Of a DNA stretch of 64,000 nucleotides, positions 48,895-60,760 are shown piece after piece. The notes below the pieces were generated by a model. That model made no database searches and had not been told where the DNA came from. It saw nothing but the letters and a program-made list of their open reading frames with translations. The DNA comes from Cannabis sativa (Eukaryota; Streptophyta; Magnoliopsida; Rosales; Cannabaceae). The position numbers and the translations under genes were made by a program. Numbering within the stretch: position 1 is the stretch's first letter; every line of letters starts with the position of its first letter. The stretch is from NCBI RefSeq assembly GCF_029168945.1, contig NC_083602.1:76466600-76530599 (forward strand), given 5' to 3'.

Positions 48895-51800
48895 AACCAT
48901 CGCTTTGGTAGGAACCATGTTAAATCAGCTCTTGATAAGGCTTTGGTCAACATTGGCTAGATTAATATTTTTCCTAAGGCAAATCTTTGTTCCTACCAAA
49001 CTAAGAACTCCGATCATAGACCCCTATGTTTATACTTTGGTGATATGGATGCTAAATTCAGAAGGAGCTTCAAGTTTGAAGAAGGATGGACTAGAGATGC
49101 TAGGAGTAAATTGGTTTTTGACCATGCTTGGAAGTCGATATGCACCATTGGGCCCAGTGAGAATTTTCAAGAAAATTGGTGCGACTCGGGTAGATCTTTT
49201 AAATTGGAATAGAGCTCAATTTGGGAACATTGACATCACCATAGAAGAGCTTGAAAGAAAACTTGACAACTTACAAAAACTACCCACTCGTTCTAGAGAT
49301 TGGAAGGAGGAGAGTGACATCCAGCGTTCTCTGAATGTTTATTTGGAAAAAAGAGCATTGTTTTGGAAACAGAGATCCCAGGTATCGTGGCTCAAGAATG
49401 GGGACAAATGCTCTAAGTTCTTTTTCCTCTCAACTACTATTAGAGGAAGGAAAAATGCTATTGAAAGTATTTTGAGCAAGGATAATGTGTTGTTAAGCAG
49501 ACGAGATTTAATTTGGAAAGAGTTTACTTATTTCTTGGGTGAAATTTTCTCTGGTAATAGTTCTGCTCAGGATCTTAATTGTGGCTACCTTATTCAAGAT
49601 AGGCTCTCGTCAGTGGAGAAGGAGGAATTAGTTCAGATTTTGATGCATGATGAAATCTGTAGGATGTTGTTTGCTATGGGGAGTGATAAGGCTCCTAGCC
49701 CTGATAGAATGTTGGTCCTCTTCTATAAGCACTATTAGTATTCTGTGGGGATTGACTTTTGTGAGGCTATACATGATTTTTTCGTAACGGGATATATGCA
49801 TAAGGGTTTTAATGCTACTAATTTAGTGCTCATCCCCAAGACTCAGAATTTGAAGAGAACGAACCACTTTAGGCTTATTTCTCTTTGCAATATGACGTAT
49901 AAGGTCATTTCTAAAATCATTGCAAATTGAATAAAGCCTATTCTTCCTAGACTAATCTGCCAGATGCAAGCAGTGTTTGTGCATGGGAGAAGTATTCAAG
50001 ACAACAATGTGATAGTTCAAGAAATTATCCATACTTTCAATAGAAAGAAAGGGAAAGAAGGATTTTTGCCATTAAGATTGACCTTATGAAAGCATATGAT
50101 ATGATGAGTTAGAAATTTATAAAGCATGTGCTTGATTGCTATGAAGCTCCGGAGCAATTATAAAATGGATAAAGCAGTGTAGCTCTACCACCACTCTGAA
50201 TGTTTGTCTTAATGGAGGGCAGGTCGGCAAGATTAGGCCCTCGTGCAGATTATGCCAGGGCGACCTGCTTTCTCCTTATCTGTTTATTTTGGCGGCAGAA
50301 ATTTTGTCAAGATTGTGGGAAGACGCCTTGGGGAAGGGAATTATTAAGGGGATTAGACTAAGCCAAAGGGGGCCGATTCTATCTCACATATTCTTTGCGG
50401 ACGATCTAATTTTGGTAGGTAAGGCAAACTTAGAAGAAGCTAAAGGCTACTAGAAGTGCCTGGAAGATTTCTACTCTTGGTCACGCCAACTGGTCAACAA
50501 GCTTTAAACTTCAATGTTCTTCAGTAAGAACACTCCCGATGGGGTAAGAAGAGAGATCAAAGAAACTCTGGTAATTGGAGACCTAGTAGCTAATACTAAA
50601 TACCTGGGACTTCCTTTAGTTCAATCCCAACAGAAGGATGCAGACTATAACTTTATTTTGGATAACCTGACCGCTAAGCTTCAGGTTTAGAAAGCAAAAT
50701 CTCTTTCGAAAGCTGGGTGGGCTACTCTTATTAAGTCTATGGGTCTGTCCATGGCAAGTTATACCATGTAAATTACAAAACTCTCGAACCGTCTTGTTAA
50801 TAAGATTGATGGCATGGTGCGGGATCTCTGCTGGGGTGATGAGAAAGGTAACCATGGGATCCATGTTAAGGCTTGGGATAAACTGTGCCTTCCTAAATCT
50901 CGTGGTGGGCTAGGTTTCTGGAAAACTAAAGAAATGAACCAGGCTTACCTGGCCAAGTAGGGGTGGAACCTGTTAACTGGGAGTCAGTCTCTTTGCTGCA
51001 GGGTCTTGGAAGCGAAGTACTTGAAAGGAAAAGATTACCTTACCTGCAAGTACAAAGACTCTGATTCGTAGTTTTGGAAGAATGTGGTGGAAGCCAAAGC
51101 TATTTTGAGGAAATGTGCTTGTAAAATGATCATGGTTGGAAAGGATACGAGAGTTTGGGAGGATCCTTGGATCTCCCATGGTACGGAGTTTTATCCTAAG
51201 TCGAATAGTGCTATAGTTTCGGGGTGTAGCAGAGTGGTTGATCTCCTTACGGATTATGGGGATTGGGATATTCAAAAATTGAATTACCTCTTTGACAAAG
51301 AATTTGTTTTGACCATCTTGAAAAGGGGGTAGACTCTCTAGTCAGGGTAAGGATAGGTGGATTTGAACCAAGGAGAGTAATGGGTGTTTCTAGTGTAAAT
51401 CAATTTATCTCATCCAAGCTTTAGATAGGGCTCCTCATTATGAAGTTGCATCGTCCCTCTGGAATAAACTGTGGAATAGTAACATATTGGAATGCCATAA
51501 GATACTGTGGTGGTGTATCCTCTCTAAGGCCCTCCCAGTTCGTGTTGTTCTTTCTAAGAGACTCCATTTAGAGAATGTGGCATGCCCCTTGTGTGGGGGT
51601 GGTGAGGAAACGTTGAAGCACTTATTTCTCAATTGTGATTGGGCTTTTCATTTGTGGCATTCTTCTCCGTGGGGTATTTCCTATTTCTGGGCCTGGCATT
51701 CGCTTGTGGTACTGGGTCAAATTCATCTGGGGACTAAGAAAACAAGGCATTAATATAGATGAAGTGTTTCTTTATGCTTCGATTATTGTCGATACAATTT

Positions 51801-52340
51801 GGCGGACTTAGAATGACAAGGTACACAATAAGTATGGCTAGTGTTAATCAGTGTATTGACTATATTCATTACTCTTATGCATATTACAGTGCTTCTATTT
51901 TCTCCACTCCTTCGTTGTGTCTTGTAGGTGGTTGGCTTCCTCCCCCTCTAGAGTGGGTCAAGCTTAACTATGATATTAAAGTGGGGTTGAAAAGTATGTG
52001 TATTGCAGTTGTGGCTAGAAACCACCTTGGAGTGGTGTGTGGGATGCATATAGCTAGATTAGAGTTCTTTGATGCTCTTTGTGGAGAAGCGGTAGCCTGT
52101 TGCTTGGCTCTGGAGTTGCTAAAGATGAAAGCTGGAAATTTATTATAATAGAGAGTGATTCTAAGGTGGTTGTCAATTCGCTCAACGATCTAGAATTTCG
52201 TTGGGAGATTGAGAGCTATGCTAATTTTTGTAGTGGTTGGTTTTTTGCTTGTTTTAATTTTACCTACAATCGGTATGGTCGTATGTGTGTTTCTTCCATT
52301 CCGAACAATATCCTCTACAATGACCGGGAGGTCTAATTTC
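48895..52340 (+). pseudogene. LINE-1b ORF2: endonuclease C-terminus, reverse transcriptase, zinc finger, RNase H; disabled
   Basis: Starts inside the endonuclease; 'SDHRPLCLYFGDM' lies near 49010 in a shifted frame. 'WKQRSQVSWLKNGDKCSKFF' follows, then reverse transcriptase with 'LIPKTQN', 'KIDLMKAYD' (about 50080), '[11 protein letters not shown]' and the catalytic '[10 protein letters not shown]' (50391-50420). Then zinc-finger 'CPLCGGGEETLKHLFLNC' (about 51580-51640) and a plant-type RNase H domain with 'WVKLNYD' (about 51955) and 'ESDSKVVVNSL' (about 52152). Stops interrupt the frame at 50110, 50451, 50505, 50688, 50769, 50958 and 51069, with several frameshifts. No poly(A) tail is obvious. 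Confidence 0.9.
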
Positions 52341-52498
52341 ATCTATGCACGTTTATTTAAAAAAATATTACAACTTGATATACTTCTAAAGTATTATGTC
52401 CTCGCTGCCAAGAATGATATTTAAACAAACAAGCAAATAGGTCATACTGTTATAAGTAGCAACCAAGTTGGTTTTCCTTTAAGGTTAGACCTAATTAA
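52341..52498. other. Probable LINE-1b 3' untranslated remnant
   Basis: Non-coding, 158 bp between the RNase H end and the MITE. No clear poly(A) tract marks the LINE end. Confidence 0.4.
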
Positions 52499-52806
52499 GG
52501 TTATATTTGGTCGGATGTAATAAAATAAATAATGGATATGAATCAAGTTACATTCTATTGTTTTATTTGGTTGGATTTTAAAATATTAGAATATTATTCT
52601 AATACGATATTTTTTTACTATTTTGGTAGAATGACTAATTCCATTTTGAAATAGAATAAAAAGTCATTTCAAATAAAAAATTTATTAATTTTATTTATCA
52701 ATTTTTTAATGTATTTTAAAATTTACTCCACTCCACTCTATTCTTATTCTTATTCTCATTCCCATTAATATTCTTATATTTTTATTAGTCCCAACTAAAC
52801 ACAACT
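52499..52806. mobile_element. Tourist-like MITE, 308 bp, relative of the one at 33169
   Basis: Ends GGTTATATTTGGTCGG... and ...CCAACTAAACACAACT are diverged versions of the GCGTTTGGTTGG inverted ends, with TAA on both flanks (52496-52498 and 52807-52809). The interior has the same TTCTTATTCTCATTCCCATT-type repeats as 33169-33483 in inverted sense. It lies about 0.95 kb upstream of the ACP start codon. Confidence 0.75.
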
Positions 52807-53480
52807 TAAGATTATTTGGACAGACAATTTTTTTTTTTTTTGTATTTTTATAAAATACTAGATTTTGAGTAAAAGTTTACAATTTTACTGTCACATGATT
52901 TTTTTTTTGGGTAAGTTGAAAAATACCACTTTTATTAATCAATTAATCAAATTTACTTCTAATTTTATATTTAATTGAAACATACCTCTTTTTTTTATGT
53001 ATTGTACCTAAAATACTCTGATATAAGAGAGTCACATAGAAAGTATCTTGAAGTGACAGGGGCAAAATTTGTACAATGTTTAAAAGAAAAGGTAAAAATG
53101 ATAGACTTTCAAAAAGATAGTAAAAATAAAAGTGGACAATATAAAAAAAGTATAGAGTGTAATTTCCTCATTTTTTTCTTACAAAAACAAAATATTTTTT
53201 TAAAAAATTCACTTCACAGTAAAAAAAAATTAAAAATTTCATATATGTAATTTTTTTTTTTCACATACACCAATTAAGAGTACAAATAATTGGTATGAAT
53301 TAAAAATTAAAAATTTAAAGTCACGTCATGTTTTTTTAGGAAATACTTATTTTTCAATATAATTTTAATTTTTATAATTACGACGGTGTCGGTGTTTATT
53401 ACTGCGGATTCACATTGAACATTGGTCATAAAACAAAATAAGAAGAAAACCTCTTGCTCCGTCCAATAAAAGCCCACAAT
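52807..53480. other. AT-rich intergenic DNA upstream of the ACP promoter
   Basis: Several T-runs and no supported gene. Confidence 0.5.
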
Positions 53481-53485
53481 TTGGA

Positions 53486-53503
53486 GGCCCAATCCATTGG
53501 GCC
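53486..53503 (+). promoter_or_regulatory. Palindromic GGCCCAAT/ATTGGGCC element in the ACP promoter
   Basis: GGCCCAAT, two bases, ATTGGGCC. It combines site-II-like GGCCCA/TGGGCC words and CCAAT boxes in both directions, about 150 bp upstream of the TATA box. Site-II words are common in promoters of growth-linked plant genes; the effect here is inferred. Confidence 0.6.
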
Positions 53504-53580
53504 CATTACCTCAGTAGCTATGATTTCTCAAGCCTGGCCACGGAGTGGAGTACTGATTCTCATGGTCTTAGTCTATTGGA

Positions 53581-53588
53581 CCACGTGG
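53581..53588 (+). promoter_or_regulatory. G-box CCACGTGG
   Basis: Perfect palindromic G-box core CACGTG (53582-53587), target of plant bZIP/bHLH factors, with a second ACGT three bases further on. It lies 66 bp before the TATA box. Confidence 0.65.
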
Positions 53589-53653
53589 ACGTGCGATATC
53601 TCCAAGAGAGAAATGTGCCTTGTCAATATCCCACACCTGTTTGTTTTCACAGC

Positions 53654-53661
53654 TATAAATA
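53654..53661 (+). promoter_or_regulatory. TATA box of the ACP gene
   Basis: TATAAATA, 90 bp before the start codon. A CT-rich leader at 53687-53748 fits a 5' untranslated region starting about 30 bp downstream. Confidence 0.8.
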
Positions 53662-53750
53662 GCCCCTTAAACCCATTTCGCTATGCCTCCTCGTGCTCTC
53701 CGTCTCTACCTGCTTAACTTTCATTCTTATTTTCTCTAGAGAATCTTGCA

Positions 53751-55740
53751 ATGGCTGCTGCTACAGGAGCTTCAATCTCCCTTAGATCTGGTCCTCCACA
53801 GTTGCACCAGAACTTGGTTCATCTCTTTTTCTTTATTTGAATCTGATTTTGTTCTCAATCGATGAATTTCTTGTCTTTTTTTTGCGTTCATTTTTTATTT
53901 TCAAGCAAGTTTAGATAAGAAGAGTTTGCTTTGAATTAATAGTCATATATCTTGGTATTACATGTTTGATCTGTGCTATATTGCTTCGATTTTTATAATT
54001 TTAGCTTGTAATGCGAATCGAAGATCATAAGATCTGATTTAGGAGTTCTTGATTAAAATGATTTTTTTTTAAGCTGTGCATGCATGATTCAAATCGTGTG
54101 TACAATTTAAATATCTACTAGTAAGGGAATAATTGATTTACATTTAGTGAAATGTTGTGCTTGAAACTTGAAAGCAATTTGAAGAAAAATGAGTTTTTGG
54201 ATTTCGGCTTTCAATATTGTGAGCAGGCAAGAAATATGTAATATTAATTAAGCTCGACTATCGAAGTCTCAAGTTTGAGTTTTCTCTTACATGCGAACCC
54301 ATGGGAGCTTATTTAGTATTCATAAGCTCTTAGGGCTTGAACTTGATTGTAACCCAGCTGCCCTTGCCTCTGAATTTGTAACTTTTGGTTAAGATATTTT
54401 CCGTTAAAGAAGTTATCACATAGCTGTTTTTTTCCTTACAATTCTGTAATGCATTTCTGCTTTTGCTGCGAACTGAGCTATGCAAATGTTTAGCAATAAA
54501 TTGAGTAATTCTTCTGTAGAAGAGGGCTGACTCATTTTTCTCTATCCTAATTGTTCAACAGGCAACATCCAGTATTTACGGCTCGAGATTGGTTTCTCTT
54601 AATGCTTCCGGACGAAGCTCCCTCTCATTCAGATCAACACCACAATCAGTTCGCCTTCAAGTTTCATGCGCTGTATGTAGTCGATGAATATTGATTTTGT
54701 TATATTTTCTGGTCATATTATTTGAGCATACTCACATATTAATATCTCCGGTAAGGTGGAAGATATTTGATAGATACGAGCACAAATAGATTTATCTTTA
54801 TAGAATGTCAAAGAACATCATAAATCAAATGTAAATTTTCCTAATGTAAAAGATGTTGTGGCCCATTTGATGTAGTGTGTCCACAAACTCTTGTGGTGTT
54901 GAGTTCAACTCATTTTAGCCTTTATTTATGGTTAAAGAGTTTGTGATGGACTTTGAAGGAACCAAATATTAGTGTTTTTTTTCTTGTTTATCTTCTTCCT
55001 GTTCTTATAATTAGTTTTGTGGAGCTGTGAACGCTTTCAATCTGAACTAGAAATGTTTACATAAGCGCATTAATACTTTGAATGTAATTCTGTTGTTTCT
55101 GATTGTTTATGTCAACATCAGTGGGACAAAATTGACTATACGTTGCTTCAGGTCTTTGTAGCTTGTAGTTGTTCCATTGACATCCGTTACTTTGTGTTTA
55201 GCCCTTATGACACAGCATCATTGATGTTTCTGCTATCAACCCTTGTGTAAAGGTAATGATTTGTTTTTTTACTTTTATTTTGGAGCTAATTATGTATGGC
55301 ATCCTTCTGCAGGCCAAGAAAGAAACAGTGGAGAAGGTGTGTGGTATTGTGAAGAAACAATTGGCACTGGGAGATGACCAGGAGCTTTCTGCCGAGTCAA
55401 AATTTTCAGACCTTGGAGCTGATTCTCTTGATACGGTAAATACAATAATTATTTCATAGAAAATTTAAAGGAAAACCGTTTAGTGCTTATTCTATTGCCT
55501 AAGATGACTATTCAATGCGCTTAATGGAAAGGACAAATTGGTGTTGAAGATTTTTTCTTTCTAGTCAGTAGCTTTCTTTGAGTTATTATAAACCATTATG
55601 ATTCCTGGTTTTAGGTTGAGATCGTTATGGGACTTGAGGAAGCTTTTGACATTAGTGTTGAAGAGGATAGTGCTCAGAGCATCACTACCGTTCAAGAGGC
55701 TGCAGATCTTATTGAGGATCTGATTGAGAAGAAGGCTTAA
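53751..55740 (+). CDS. ACP: Plastid acyl carrier protein, four exons, 141 residues
   Basis: Exons 53751-53816, 54562-54672, 55313-55435 and 55615-55740, all introns GT...AG and in phase 0. Residues 1-58 or so are Ser/Arg-rich with few acidic residues, a chloroplast transit peptide; cleavage is likely near 'VSCAAKKE'. The mature part has the ACP four-helix pattern and the motif '[18 protein letters not shown]'. Ser97 (codon 55424-55426) would carry 4'-phosphopantetheine. The protein carries growing acyl chains for fatty-acid synthase in the plastid stroma. Length and the intron after 'DSLDT' agree with known plant ACP genes. It has G-box, site-II-like and TATA elements upstream. No lesion is seen. 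Which ACP isoform it is cannot be told. Confidence 0.97.
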
Positions 55741-55980
55741 AAGGAATGATAAATTAGAGGCAGAGTGAGAGAGGAGAGTAATCATGTCAAAATCTTAGCT
55801 TTTTAAATTTAGTATTGAGCAGTTTGGTTATGAAATTTGGGGTATCTTTCTTTCTTTCTTTCTTTTTTTTATGTTAATTTTGGACATGAACAGTTAGTTG
55901 TTGAGTCTATTTAACCACATTGAGTACTGTTTTATCTTTGTGCTGTGTTTGTATTAATTCAAATTTCAATTATAATTTTA
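55741..55980 (+). other. ACP 3' untranslated region and end of gene (inferred)
   Basis: T-rich, with a CTTT microsatellite at about 55847-55868. A polyadenylation site is likely within this stretch but cannot be fixed from sequence. Confidence 0.5.
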
Positions 55981-56862
55981 TTGAAGGAGAACGTCACAAT
56001 ATTTGCAGTAGAAGAAGAATTGGATAATAATTATGCCAATACTTTGTTTTGTTTGGTCAAGGGAAAGGACTGGCTGATAAATTCGGTCACATGTCACATT
56101 CTACTAGGATGATGTGATTAAAGTCTACTAGAATTTTGGCTAATTGGAAGTTGGATTTTGATTTTCACAAGGAAAATGTAGAAATGGGAGAATATCTAAT
56201 TTATATAAAATGTGATATAATAAAATTCTTGGTTTATGAAAAATTATTTGGTGACTTTTTTCTAAAAAAAATATGTTAAATTTAAGTATTCTATCGTTAA
56301 CTCTTAAAAAATATAAATAAAACTTAAATATAAATTAACCCCTTAAAATCCTGACTCAACTTCAACAATATAAACTTCTTTTCATGCCGTGAACTACTCG
56401 GAGGACAAAACAATTCTCAATAAGTTTAATTAAAAAAATTCTACATATATGTATAAATAGTAATAAATATTAATGGGTTTCATCACAATTTCTCGATTCT
56501 CTATCTCAATTCATGATCGACTTTCCTCCATCTTCTAGCCACATTCTTTTTCTTATACATCTTTCAATGGGAGCTTTCTTTTCATTGAGTTTTGGAGATT
56601 CTTCTTTTTGTAATTGAATATATTTACATTGTTTCAAAATGGATTTTTAGTTTGGAGTGTTGATGTTGAAAGAAAAAATTGTTTGAGACAATTAGTTAGA
56701 TTTTAGCATGATTGACATCTATGAATGAAAAAGAATTGAAACTTATTTGTAAAAACGATGAAACATAAATTTAATCAAATCATATGTCATACTAAAAGAA
56801 TGATATGGAAGCAAATACGATTTAGGAAAATAGCATTAAAAAAAAAAAGTAATTAACACTCT
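55981..56862. other. AT-rich intergenic DNA
   Basis: No gene or recognisable repeat seen between the ACP 3' flank and the TRIM. Confidence 0.5.
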
Positions 56863-57264
56863 TGAGAATTATGGGGTTCCATCTCTAAATCAATTGGCAA
56901 TAAGTGGAGTAATCAATGTTCTTATATATGGCTCAATACTTTCACATTTAATCCATGTGGGACAATATTCTCCAATATCCCCCTTAAGATGGTGGCTATT
57001 TTTGCCCACCAATCTTGAATCACCTTATCATAAGTAGTGTCATTTGCTCGCTTATTTTTTTTTTGTTTTGCGGCTGGGAGTTTCATTTGCTCGCTTGCGG
57101 CTGGCTAGGTATGGATCGTAAGCCCGCTAGGGATATGACTCTGATACCATGTTGAGAATCATGGGGTTCCATCTCAAAACCAATTGGCAATGAGTGGAGT
57201 AGCCCATATTCTTATATATGGCTCAATACTTTCATATTTAATCCATGTGGGACAATATTCTCCA
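56863..57264 (-). mobile_element. TRIM element, 402 bp, with 112-bp LTRs
   Basis: LTRs 56863-56974 and 57153-57264 are equal in length, start TGAGAAT and end TTCTCCA, with several differences. Between them, next to the right LTR, is GACTCTGATACCA, complement of the tRNA-Met primer site TGGTATCAGAGTC. Next to the left LTR is a purine-tract complement (CCCCCTTAAG). There is no coding sequence. The flanks ATTAACACTCT (left) and ATAAACACTCT (right) are similar over 11 bp. Confidence 0.88.
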
Positions 57265-58919
57265 ATAAACACTCTTTATATATATATTCTCTCGCTAATG
57301 CCAATTTTATTAGTACTCTTTTGTATTTTTCTATTTTCATAACAGTATGTATATTTTTCATAATGTGTATAAAATACTCATACAAATTTTTTTGTTTGAC
57401 ATTGATTATAGTTTTTCATTCCCTAGGAAAAATGTGAACTTTGGTGCCTAAACTATTGATGATACAGAGTTTAATTTTCATTAGCTAGAAACTTATACCC
57501 ACTTCCACCCACCTAATCCGTTGAAAAGTTCTTGGTGGATTCAAGTGATCATGTATATATGTACATAATTACATATTGTGTTTGATGATAACATTTGATC
57601 AAGTATAGAAGCTATTTTTTAGCTTTTAAAATTAAAAAAAAGTCATTCTAAGAGTGTGGATAAAAAATTAAAAGTCCCGAAAGAATTTTTGAAAAGCTAT
57701 TTTTATAACTAAAATAATTTATATAATTCTTAATTTACTTATAATTTTTTTTAATAATATCCAAACACTTTAAAAAAAATATTTTTTATTAAAAAAAATA
57801 AGTCAAAGCTTATACTTATCTGATACTTCTATTTATTATATATTTTTTTAATTAATCAATTTATATTAAAAAAAATCTAATTAAACAAAATTAAATTATA
57901 TATGATTATTTGTTGTATCATTAAAAAAATAATTTATAAAACAAAAAATATGTGCCTTTGCACGTAACTTTAATCTAGTATATATAGATATGGAGGAGAA
58001 TGGTTACATTTTTTTTAGTGATTAATTTAGAAATTAAATAAAAATAAATAATAATTAATTTATAATTTAATAGTTATCTAATAATTTATTTTCTTATAAA
58101 ACTTTAACGAGGATTTATTATATTTTAAAATTAAATTAATTATAATTATTAATTAAATTTTTTGTAATTTATTATTAAATAAAGATCTTTTAGTAATTTT
58201 TTTTGTCCTTAAATTATTAAATTTTTTATAGCTAAACTCTTTATAATTTAAAATTATATACATATAATTTCATAATTAAAATTTTATTATACTTGTAACT
58301 TTAATTTAAAATTATTACACTTAATTTTTTAGTTTTTTTTTATTTAAATATTTAAAAAGTAAAAAGTGAAATAAGTTGAATGTAATTTTTTTTTTAAAAA
58401 AAAAGGCTAAACTCCTCTATCTTTTTTTTGTTTTTTTTTTCATAAGGAGTTATTTACTCAAAAAACCAAATCATAATCAAAAAAACAAAGTCAAGCTCCT
58501 CTGAAAAACGAAGCAACCTCAAACTCGAATAGAAAAACTCATACTCAGTTCTTCTAGTTATAAAAAATAATTTAATGTCATTTAAAAAAAATAATTATTT
58601 AAAAATTTATTATACAAGAGAATTCTAATTTGTGTAAAAAGAAGTCTAATTTTTGTAAAAAAAAAATAAAGTTTTATTGTAAATATTATAATTAAATGAC
58701 TTAACTATTCAAATAATTATAATAGGGATTTATATAAAAAAATTATTTATAATTATTAATTGCTAAAGAGGTCTAGTTAAATATTCAATTAATTATTTTA
58801 AGAAAATAATCAATTATAATTAATTGATTCTAAAAAATAAAGTTTTACCTATTGGTAACATGCTATTATAGGTAAAAGAAAAATGTAACCATTGAGTAGT
58901 CACACATATATATATGGAA
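57265..58919. other. AT-rich intergenic DNA without supported genes
   Basis: Long A/T tracts and no recognised element. 58839-58885 is the apparent source of the filler DNA at 60692-60760. Confidence 0.5.
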
Positions 58920-59325
58920 CACTTCTTAATGGGTATTACCCATGAATGGTTACTAAATAAATTTAACTATAAATATTAATTTTAAAAATATCAAACCATC
59001 AAATTTTGATCTAATAACGAATAATGAAATCACAAATTTGAATTTCTATGCTTAATTTAACTACTTAATTAAAAAAAATATAAAAAAATATCTCTTTTTA
59101 CGCTATATCAAAAATATGTTCATACAAAAATATTTAACTCAAACTCAACTTTTTCTTTTCTTATTTTTCTTGCCAAAAAACTTTTTTTAATTTTTTTTTT
59201 ACCGATGGAACAATCTCAGCCCATATATAAAAATGAGAAATTTTTTTAATTAGATAAAAAAATTAAGCATAAGAACTCAAAATTTTCTAATTTTACCCAT
59301 TCATGGGTAATACCCATTAAGAGTG
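58920..59325. mobile_element. MITE with long terminal inverted repeats, possibly CACTA-type
   Basis: Ends CACTTCTTAATGGGTATTAC... and its inverse GTAATACCCATTAAGAGTG match over about 28 bp with one gap. 3-bp flank GAA on both sides (58917-58919 and 59326-59328). CACT ends with a 3-bp duplication fit CACTA-like transposons, but the rest of the ends is not typical, so the superfamily is tentative. No transposase frame. Confidence 0.7.
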
Positions 59326-59395
59326 GAACAATGAAACTAATTAGACTTAACTATTCAAATAATTAGTTTTGGTGACTTAACTCAAATTTTTAATG

Positions 59396-60695
59396 TTTTA
59401 CCAGGATCTAGATTTACTACCATGTATGTTTCATTAACATCCTAATATGAATTTCTAAAACAATGAAAGTAAACACATATAAAGTTTCAGAAAACCTTAC
59501 ATTGGGTGTAGCGGAATATAATGGCTCCTTCCGCTCAGATCTCTAACCCTTGTATCCTGTCTGTCGCAGAGTATCACCAAGATCTGAGCCCGAATGTCGT
59601 TCTCTTGATTCTGGATTCTTCACAGTCTTCCACACTATGATTGAGATACCACTTGATGTGTGTGGGCACTCACTCTATCACTCAAGGTTCGAAAATTTGA
59701 AGTGAAAAAGAGAAGAAGTGGTTCGGCTATGAGTATAGAATAGATGGCTCAATTTTTCCTGAAGGCAAGAAATTTCATTTTCTTTTAAGTGTGAGCCATC
59801 ACTATCTATTTATAGGTAACCACTAGGTTTATGTTAGAATTTATTAGGCATTAAAATAATGAAAATATTAAGTGGAAAATACCAACCAAGTGGCCGGCCA
59901 CACTAATGGGCCCCACTCTGGAATTTTTCCACTTTTGACAAAATTTCCTTTATTTTCTCAAAAATGCTATTTTTCCAATTCTAATCATTTAAATGCCAAA
60001 ACTAATTATTTAATTAAAATTAATTATAAAAAAATTACCATTTAATATATTTATTAATTAGACTTAATAAAGTCTTTCAATTAATAAATAAAACCTAAAA
60101 TCTCTTTTCTTCACAATTTAGCCCTTGCTTAGTGAAAATTCATGAACTAGACATAGTCTAATTTTAGAATTATAATTGATTAATTAAAATCAATTATCTA
60201 AGTCTTACAAGCAGTATGGTCTCAACTAGTATGGGGACCATAGGCCTATACAACCGAGCTTCCAATAAGCCGAACTAGAATTTACCAAGTAAATTCCCTA
60301 ACTTATTAATTCTTTGTTGCATCCACTCATAGAACTTGGAATTGTACTCTGAGTCATATAGAACGCTTCTATATGTTCCACGATATAGATACGCTATCAA
60401 CATTTAACCATCATTCTAATCTCAATAATCAAAGATCCTCTATAGATTATTTACACCGAGTAGGGATAAATTTACCGTTTCACTCCTCAATGTATTTTAT
60501 CCTTAAAACACTTAGCTTCCTGTAAATGATATTTCAGTGAAAATATAATTACTGAAATAAGAGCTCTTCCATTTACCTCTATTAAGCCAAGCTCAAAGGA
60601 AATCATCGTTTCACTTCTATGTCTTGATAGAAGCTATAGATTCCATATCTATGTTTAGCGCTCCCACTCAATCTCTTTACCATGTTCCCAAAATG
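59396..60695 (-). repeat. Truncated copia LTR (minus orientation)
   Basis: Matches the S1 LTR from about 10 bp inside its left end to the CATGTTCCCAAAATG word, then stops. The outermost bases and the right ~570 bp are missing. TATTTATA at about 59809 is its TATA box on the minus strand. Confidence 0.88.
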
Positions 60696-60760
60696 CTATT
60701 ATAGGTAACATGCTATTGGTAACATGCTATTATAGGTAAAAGAAAAATGAAGTTTTACCT
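60692..60760. other. Filler DNA at a deletion junction
   Basis: Made of ATGCTATTATAGGTAAC, ATGCTATTGGTAAC, ATGCTATTATAGGTAAAAG... and AAGTTTTACCT pieces. All are found together at 58839-58885, including one 27-bp perfect match (58859-58885). It joins an LTR cut to a gag cut. Confidence 0.8.

Noticed and set aside
55256..55459. Alternative ACP start at an ATG in intron 2
   Set aside because: The frame is intronic until 55312. It would lack the transit peptide and runs past the exon 3 splice donor.
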